A stretch of 64,000 nucleotides of DNA from Natronorubrum tibetense GA33 (GTDB taxonomy: Archaea > Halobacteriota > Halobacteria > Halobacteriales > Natrialbaceae). Shown piece by piece: positions 59,016-64,000 of the stretch; within the stretch, counting starts at the first letter, position 1, and each line of letters starts with the position of its first letter. Under the pieces are notes generated by a model. The model worked only from the letters and a program-made list of their open reading frames with translations. It ran no database searches and was not told the origin of the DNA. The DNA lies in NCBI RefSeq assembly GCF_000383975.1, contig NZ_KB913017.1, positions 1,185,133 through 1,249,132 of the forward strand, written 5' to 3'. A program made the translations under genes and the position numbers.

Positions 59016-60493
59016 TTGACATCCTCCCCGCCCTGAAGAGCGAGGATTCCCGCGTTGGGATATTGTGGTTTACGACGTGACCTGTTCTTGAGGTACGAAC
59101 GCACCAGTTTCCTTGTCAAACAGGAATGTCGATGGCTGTGCCAACCAGCCGTTACTCCTATCTCCCCCATCACAGGCGAGACTCGGAGATACTTTCTGTC
59201 GAATGTTCTCAGCACCATTCACATCAGCGTTCGCCACCATATCGCATTCGTCGCACACGTACAACCCACGTTCAACACGGTTCGCGTCACGTTTGCGAGC
59301 ACAACATGAACACGACTTCGATGTATCCCGCTCGGATACCTCCTCAACCGAGATACCTTCCGTTTCGGCCTTGTATTCAAGGAGGTCGGTGAACCGGTCG
59401 AACGTCCACGAGTGCAAGTCGAGGTTGCCGTGCTTCCCCCAGTTCTTCGCCTCACCGTTCTCCTCGTCTTCGCGGATACCAGAGAGGTCGCCAACCGCGA
59501 TGATTCCAACACCCTCGTCAACACACCGCTGGACGATGTGTTTTGAGAGTGTGTGGAAGTAGTGAGTACGGCGAGCTGATTTCTTCTGGTTCAACCGCGT
59601 GGCCTGTTCGGAGTTCGAATCGTCACACCGGGCAATCCGCTTGCTGAAGTAGTAGTCGTCCTGCTTCAGGCAGCTCAGCGGGTACAGTTCGCTGTGGCCG
59701 TCTTCGTAGGCGAGTGCGGCAAAGTTGTTGATGCCGAGGTCAATACCCACCGTCTTCTCACCAGGTGATTCGGCCACTTCGATCTCGACTTTGCACACGA
59801 AGTGTAGTTCCCACTCATCACCTGTCCAGACTGCCCGTACTTGTTGGACGCTCTCTACGGTGGAGAGGTCAACGTCGGGACGAGTCTGGTATTCGCAGAG
59901 GATGAAGTCCGACCAGTGCTCTTTGAGATTCGAGCCTTTTGAGAGCCGAACACGGTCGTACTGGGTATCGAGCTTGAAGCCAGCGGCTTTGAACGTGATT
60001 GTGCTTCGTGGATGTTCGTCACCGTATTTGCGGTAGCCGGGCGGATTCGCCCGCGTGTCTCCGTTGCGCCGTTTGCCGTACCAGCCGTTGAACGCCTCAG
60101 CGAGTTCTTGAAGGACTCGCTGACTTGACTGAGAATGTAGGTCATCGTAGCGTTCGTACGACTTGAGGTACGAGGTGAGTTCGTCGTGTTCTGGGATATA
60201 GTCGATTTCATCCCAGACACGACTAATTGTCCACCGTCCGACGTTCCAGAGTTTGCTGGCGGCGAACCCGAGCGAATCGAGGTCGTCGGACACCCGTGAC
60301 TGGTTTCTGATGGAAGCAGTGTAGGTGCGGGTGACGACCTCTTTCGCCATACGTAACCTATGTAAACAAATCTACTTGAAAGTATGGATTACGCAGCGTG
60401 GCATATCCTGCCGTGCCATCGAGTAGTGGTTGGTGTAGGGTAGTGTCGGATTCATCCCCGCCCTGAAGGACGGGGCTTTCTCCTGGATTCTCC
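59016..60493 (-). mobile_element. IS200/IS605-type element, tnpB-only, inserted in a hairpin repeat
   Basis: On the minus strand the left end follows TTTAC (60498-60494) and holds the hairpin CCCCGTCCTTCAGGGCGGGG (60461-60480 region); the right end finishes GGGCGGGGAGGATGTCAA near 59016. The right-end hairpin is like that of the element at 24720. Only a tnpB gene is present. The host repeat on both sides gives a reconstructed empty site. The 59016 boundary is ambiguous by about 2 bases. Confidence 0.82.
59070..60350 (-). CDS. tnpB: TnpB-family protein with altered RuvC-II site
   Basis: 426 residues. RuvC-I Asp204 (VGIDLGINNF) and RuvC-III Asp376 (ANADVNGAEN) are present, as is the zinc ribbon (CSCC 347-350, CDEC 366-369). 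The usual RuvC-II Glu position (x-E-D-L) reads VGDLSGIRE: Gly287 instead of Glu, with Glu294 and Glu296 a few residues on. It is only distantly related to the other TnpB in the window. It may use a shifted Glu or have lost cutting activity. Confidence 0.88.
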   Translation of the reverse strand: MAKEVVTRTYTASIRNQSRVSDDLDSLGFAASKLWNVGRWTISRVWDEIDYIPEHDELTSYLKSYERYDDLHSQSSQRVLQELAEAFNGWYGKRRNGDTRANPPGYRKYGDEHPRSTITFKAAGFKLDTQYDRVRLSKGSNLKEHWSDFILCEYQTRPDVDLSTVESVQQVRAVWTGDEWELHFVCKVEIEVAESPGEKTVGIDLGINNFAALAYEDGHSELYPLSCLKQDDYYFSKRIARCDDSNSEQATRLNQKKSARRTHYFHTLSKHIVQRCVDEGVGIIAVGDLSGIREDEENGEAKNWGKHGNLDLHSWTFDRFTDLLEYKAETEGISVEEVSERDTSKSCSCCARKRDANRVERGLYVCDECDMVANADVNGAENIRQKVSPSLACDGGDRSNGWLAQPSTFLFDKETGAFVPQEQVTS

Positions 60494-60507
60494 GTAAATC
60501 GTTACAG
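60494..60507. repeat. Hairpin repeat family B, copy 2 right part
   Basis: GTAAATCGTTACAG corresponds to GTAAACAGTTACAG at 30185-30198. It is the far end of the repeat split by the IS at 59016-60493. Confidence 0.7.
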
Positions 60508-60516
60508 CAAACCGTA

Positions 60517-61344
60517 TCAGCCGTCCGAAAGCTGTGCTGCAAGCGCCGTCGCCCGATCGGTCAGCGCTTCGGTCGTCGCGGACGCGTCCTGCAACTCGTC
60601 GTTGATCGCCGAGAAGAGCCGATCGAGCGCCACCTCCCCACTCTCTCGCTCCCAATCAGCCGTCTCGCGGCTCTCGAGTCGACAGGTCGAACAGCGCTCG
60701 CCCTCGAGCGCGTCGAAACAGCCGTGACAGCGCTCGAGACCGGCGACGACCGTTTCGGATCGCTCGACGACGGTTCGAAGCGTCGACTGCAGGTCGGTCG
60801 CCGACGCCGAAAACGCCTCGACCGACGACCGAACGTCGGCGTCGAACGCCGATTCGTCGATTGTCGCGAGGCGCTCGAGCTGTGCGTCGGCGATGTCGAT
60901 CGCGAGCAGGACGTCCTGACGGAGCCGGCGGTACTCCGCGCCCGTGTCGTCGGCTGCGGGCTCGCCGGCGGTCTCGGCCTCGGCGAGCGTCGTCGGAAGC
61001 GAGGTCGCGAGCGACGCGAACGAAGCGGCGTCCGTGATCGCTCCGCCCTGCGTGCGGGTCGTCTCGCGGACGTGATCGAAGAGGGTCTCCCGCGACGTCA
61101 GTGGCTCGAGGGACGCACTCGAGCGGTCTCCGGAAGGCGAGGACGAAAGCGACGCGAAACAGTCGGTACAGACGGTTACGAGCGTGCTCTCGTGGATCGT
61201 CCCCTCGATCGGGATGGCACCGACGGGGTGCACTCGGAGATCCGTCGGGTCGGCGGCGTCGCCGACCGCACCGCAGTGTCGACACGTGTGGTCGTCTCGG
61301 TCGAAGACGGCTCGTCGATCGGCCTGCCAGTCGCGGGAAGTCAC
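60517..61344 (-). CDS. HNH-endonuclease-like protein with C-terminal zinc knuckle
   Basis: 275 residues from GTG 61342-61344 (VTSRDWQADRRAVFDRDD); a TTG at 61371 is possible, but a TATA-like TTTTTG sits where a leaderless start at 61344 would need it. The N-terminal HNH motif is RRAVFDRDDHTCRHCG, RVHPVGAIP (His), STLVTVCTDCF (Asn replaced; Cys pair). The C-terminal part has CHGCFDALEGERCSTC, a second zinc site, and a long helical region. DNA-cutting role likely; target unknown. Confidence 0.7.
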   Translation of the reverse strand: MTSRDWQADRRAVFDRDDHTCRHCGAVGDAADPTDLRVHPVGAIPIEGTIHESTLVTVCTDCFASLSSSPSGDRSSASLEPLTSRETLFDHVRETTRTQGGAITDAASFASLATSLPTTLAEAETAGEPAADDTGAEYRRLRQDVLLAIDIADAQLERLATIDESAFDADVRSSVEAFSASATDLQSTLRTVVERSETVVAGLERCHGCFDALEGERCSTCRLESRETADWERESGEVALDRLFSAINDELQDASATTEALTDRATALAAQLSDG

Positions 61345-61448
61345 GAGCGAGCGAAGACAGCGCGACGACAAAAACGCACCGGCTCCCCGAGAGAGCGGCC
61401 GTCCGACGCTACCTCAATCACTAACCCGCTAGCTGTCGAACGTGACGT

Positions 61449-62117
61449 ATGGCCGATTCAACCGACAAGTTCGACGACGAATTCGAACTCGGGCCCACGT
61501 ACGACCGAGACGAACTCGCCGCGGTGTTCCGGGAGTTCGCGACCGCACTGGCGGACGACCAGCCGCTGCAGTTGACCGACGGCGAGCGAACCGCCACCGT
61601 CAGGATCCCTCCACGGGTGATCGCGGAGTTCGAGGTCGAACGCGACGCCAACGCCGAACCGCCCGTCGCGGAACTAGAGGTCGAACTCGAGTGGGACGAT
61701 GCCGACGGCTCGAGCGTTCGGCTCGAGGAGCACGACGGCGCGGCCGTCGATAGCGCGGACGACAAGGACGGCGAAAGCGGCGACGAAGCGAGCGGGAGCG
61801 ACGATGGGGCGGCCGAAAGCAGCGACGACGTGAGCGAGAACGACGACGAGTCGACCGAAAGCGGTGATGAATACGCCGAGTCCGGGTCCGACGGGGACAC
61901 GGTCGCGGTATGGGCGGGTGAACGGAGCGGGCGAACCGGACGGTTCGAGGTCTACGAGGACCGTGCCGGCGAGTGGCGCTGGCGGTTGGTTCACTGGAAC
62001 GGGAACATCGTCGCCGATAGTGGCGAAGGATACTTCTCCCGGTCGAACGCCAAACGCGCCGCACGAAGCGTCATGGTCACGGCACCAGCCGCGAGTATCG
62101 AGGATCTATCGGACTGA
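61449..62117 (+). CDS. Amphi-Trp domain fused to a DUF1508/YegP-like domain
   Basis: 222 residues. N-terminal amphi-Trp-like domain (about 10-90: DRDELAAVFREFATALADDQ, LTDGERTATVRIPPRVIAEF). The middle (about 98-145) is a very acidic Ser/Glu/Asp linker. The C-terminal DUF1508 part reads FEVYEDRAGEWRWRLVHWNG and GYFSRSNAKRAARSVMV. Domain roles are not known; the fusion is unusual. Divergent from the HNH gene. Confidence 0.75.
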   Translation: MADSTDKFDDEFELGPTYDRDELAAVFREFATALADDQPLQLTDGERTATVRIPPRVIAEFEVERDANAEPPVAELEVELEWDDADGSSVRLEEHDGAAVDSADDKDGESGDEASGSDDGAAESSDDVSENDDESTESGDEYAESGSDGDTVAVWAGERSGRTGRFEVYEDRAGEWRWRLVHWNGNIVADSGEGYFSRSNAKRAARSVMVTAPAASIEDLSD

Positions 62118-62122
62118 CGTGC

Positions 62123-62857
62123 TCACGGCCGAAGGTCCTCGAGTTCGACGTCGAACTCGAGGTCCGGCGGTCCGCTGGCATTCTCGTACTCGAGCGACGG
62201 GTTCGGACCGGTAGGAATCGCGTTGTACTCCCGGAGGAAGTCGACGATGCCGCGCGCGCCCCCGAAGTCGCCGCGGTAGCGCCGGAACAGTCGCGGAATG
62301 GTGGCGACGTCGCCCTCCGGGTCGTATCCGACGTTCTCCTCTAAGAACCACTCGACGGCGATGTCCAGCTCCGCGCCGACGTCGGCCGGCGAGTAGACCG
62401 CCACCGGCGGACAGTGCTCGGCACCGTGACTGATCGCGAAGTGGATCCGCGGATCGCAATCGGGCAGCCGGAACTGGCGTTCGAACGACGAGGGGAGCAA
62501 CCGGGGCAGATAGCCGAGCCCCCAGGGATGTTTCGAGCACCGGAGCATCCCGTGTTTGATGTCGTTGAGGCTCAACCAGACGCCCCCGATCGGGATCCGA
62601 TCACGGGAGACGAACTTCCAGCGCTGGAGGGGACTTCCCTCGAGCGACGACAGATCCGCCTCCTGGAGCAACTGCGCGTAGGCGTTGTAACAGTTGAGCC
62701 AGAAGGCGAGTTTCCCCTCACGAGTGGTGAGCACCCGTTTCAGGTGCGCCTGCTCGAGCGTCGCGAGATGGTCTTGCAACCAGTCGGTATCGCCCTCGGT
62801 TTTGACCGCGTACAGCAGATCCGCCGAGAGGGAGAGGGGATCGAGCTGGGTCGACAT
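62123..62857 (-). CDS. DUF547 family protein
   Basis: 244 residues (MSTQLDPLSLSADLLYAVKT). DUF547 features: REGKLAFWLNCYNAYAQLLQ, GVWLSLNDIKHGMLRCSKHP, LPDCDPRIHFAISHGAEHCPP (Cys/His/Pro core) and FLREYNAIPTG. These proteins have a cysteine-protease-like fold of unknown activity. No signal peptide. Confidence 0.88.
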   Translation of the reverse strand: MSTQLDPLSLSADLLYAVKTEGDTDWLQDHLATLEQAHLKRVLTTREGKLAFWLNCYNAYAQLLQEADLSSLEGSPLQRWKFVSRDRIPIGGVWLSLNDIKHGMLRCSKHPWGLGYLPRLLPSSFERQFRLPDCDPRIHFAISHGAEHCPPVAVYSPADVGAELDIAVEWFLEENVGYDPEGDVATIPRLFRRYRGDFGGARGIVDFLREYNAIPTGPNPSLEYENASGPPDLEFDVELEDLRP

Positions 62858-62894
62858 TCAGTGGTGTGTTAGCGTACCAGACCCTTGAAGACGT

Positions 62895-63998
62895 GTGGCG
62901 AGTGAATCAGACAGTCCCGGCGCTGGATATGTCTGGTCTAGTTTTATCCGGGAGGTCGTGGTCGAAGCCCGTGTGAACCTCAGTAGAGGCTATCTCCTGG
63001 CGCTTTTCCTCATCTTCGCCTACTTGTCGTGGCAGCTCGTCACGCCGTTCGTGCAGTACGTCCTCGGCGCGATCCTCATCGCGTTCGTCCTCTACCCGCT
63101 CCAGGGACGCCTCGAGAACTACGTCTCCTCGACGGTCGCCGCACTCGCGCTCGTACTCCTCGCGGTCGTCGGCTTCATCGTCCCCTTCGTCGTCGTCGCG
63201 GTGGCGGTCGCCGACGACGTGGCGAACATTCTCCAGAGTATCGACCCCGAGACGCTTCAACTGGCGGAGATCGAGGACCGCATCGCGGAAGAGACCGGTT
63301 TCGATATCGACATCACGGAACAGCTGGCCGGCTCGGCCGAACAGATCGGGACGGTGCTGTTAGAGCAGACGACCGCGTGGTTCAGCGCGCTGACCCACGC
63401 CCTGATCGGGCTGGGGCTCATGCTGTTCGTGCTCTACTACCTGCTCAAGGAGGGCGACGCTCTCATCGGATGGCTCCGAGAGATGACGCCGCTGCCCGAG
63501 GACGTGCAGGACGACCTTTACGGCGAACTGAACGAGGTCATGTGGGCGGTGTTGGCCGGCCACGTGTTGATCGCCATCATCGAGGGCGTCATCGCCGGGC
63601 TCGCGCTGTTCGCGACCGGGATCCCGAACGCGGCGTTCTGGACGTTCATCATGGTGATCCTCTCGCTGGTGCCGCTGATCGGCGCGCCGCTGGTGTGGAT
63701 CCCCGCGGCGATCTACCTCTTTGCGATCGGCGAACCCGTCCTCGCCGTGGCGCTCGCCGTCTACAGCGCCATCGTCGTCGGCGTTGCCGACGACTACCTG
63801 CGGCCGATCGTCGTCGACCAGTTCGCCGAGATCAGCCCCGCGGTCATCATCCTCGGCGTGCTCGGCGGAATCTACGCGTTCGGCATCATGGGGCTGTTCT
63901 TCGGTCCCGTCATCCTCGGCGCGCTACTCGCGGTGATCGACGTCATCAACGACAACTACGATCGGCTCGGGGAGGAAGCCAGGACGGCCGAGAACTGA
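62895..63998 (+). CDS. AI-2E family (PerM) membrane protein
   Basis: 367 residues from GTG 62895; another GTG at 62973 would start VNLSRGYLLALFLIFAYLSW, which is close to the usual N-terminus. About eight hydrophobic helices, with the conserved FVLYPLQGRLENYVSSTVAA, PLPEDVQDDLYGELNEVMWA, GLALFATGIPNAAFWTFIMV and YLRPIVVDQFAEISPAVIIL. Members transport small solutes or Na+/H+; autoinducer export is not implied. Ends 2 bp before the window edge. Confidence 0.88.
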   Translation: MASESDSPGAGYVWSSFIREVVVEARVNLSRGYLLALFLIFAYLSWQLVTPFVQYVLGAILIAFVLYPLQGRLENYVSSTVAALALVLLAVVGFIVPFVVVAVAVADDVANILQSIDPETLQLAEIEDRIAEETGFDIDITEQLAGSAEQIGTVLLEQTTAWFSALTHALIGLGLMLFVLYYLLKEGDALIGWLREMTPLPEDVQDDLYGELNEVMWAVLAGHVLIAIIEGVIAGLALFATGIPNAAFWTFIMVILSLVPLIGAPLVWIPAAIYLFAIGEPVLAVALAVYSAIVVGVADDYLRPIVVDQFAEISPAVIILGVLGGIYAFGIMGLFFGPVILGALLAVIDVINDNYDRLGEEARTAEN

Positions 63999-64000
63999 CT

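Overview
The window is chromosomal DNA of an extremely halophilic archaeon (class Halobacteria), probably of the Natrialbaceae type. The evidence is a very GC-rich sequence with acid-rich predicted proteins, Tat-type twin-arginine lipoproteins, many promoters with a TATA-like box about 25-28 bases before the start codon (leaderless mRNAs), and families that are typical of or restricted to this group: HalOD1, amphi-Trp, SAMP/MoaD-like modifiers, CPxC zinc-finger micro-proteins, the AhbA/AhbB siroheme decarboxylase fusion and GatD. Family assignments come from motif reading only, with no database search. The genus is a guess.

Layout. 1-8.8 kb: a truncated acidic GQGNA-repeat protein, an ArsR-type regulator, small membrane proteins, AhbAB-type siroheme decarboxylase, a TrpD2-like transferase, an SDR, an M14-like deacylase and a cytosolic cyclophilin followed by an acyltransferase. 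8.8-16 kb: a Tat-lipoprotein cyclophilin paralogue, a DUF192 lipoprotein, a second SDR, a ferredoxin, tRNA-Leu(UAA) with a copy of its 3' end nearby, and a four-gene tungstate uptake operon (binding protein, permease, ATPase, TOBE regulator). 16-27 kb: aldehyde dehydrogenase, the NAD de novo operon nadA-nadB-nadC, a xylose-dehydrogenase-like oxidoreductase, a broken DUF2267 gene, an amidohydrolase and a tnpB-only IS200/IS605-type element inserted 5 bp before its start codon. 27-44 kb: HMG-CoA reductase, DoxX-like and Nramp-like membrane proteins, isocitrate dehydrogenase, an Ntn asparaginase, methionine aminopeptidase, HIT protein, glutaredoxin with a 22-bp minisatellite at its 3' end, and a CDKAL1/MtaB-type tRNA methylthiotransferase. 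44-54 kb: a GH26-like lipoprotein, GatD, a sulfite-oxidase-family molybdoenzyme beside a MoaD/SAMP-like protein, a two-gene operon of RCK_C-type membrane proteins, a patatin-like lipase and a K+ channel with an RCK domain. 54-64 kb: a nucleoside/pentose phosphate cluster (deoC, ribose-1,5-bisphosphate isomerase, PfkB kinase, nucleoside phosphorylase), a second tnpB-only element sitting inside a palindromic repeat, an HNH protein, an amphi-Trp/DUF1508 fusion, DUF547 and an AI-2E family membrane protein.

The metabolic genes group sensibly: tungstate uptake, NAD synthesis, isoprenoid, haem and one-carbon-free nucleoside salvage. The most unusual signals are structural. A 76-bp hairpin repeat occurs three times, and two copies carry centres that are exact reverse complements of each other. 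A second hairpin repeat (about 62 bp) exists intact at 30.1 kb and split by an IS at 59-60.5 kb, which gives a reconstructed empty site. Three genes (icd, the methylthiotransferase and glutaredoxin) have an extra copy of their own 3' end lying downstream. I found no CRISPR array, rRNA, replication origin or obvious defence island.
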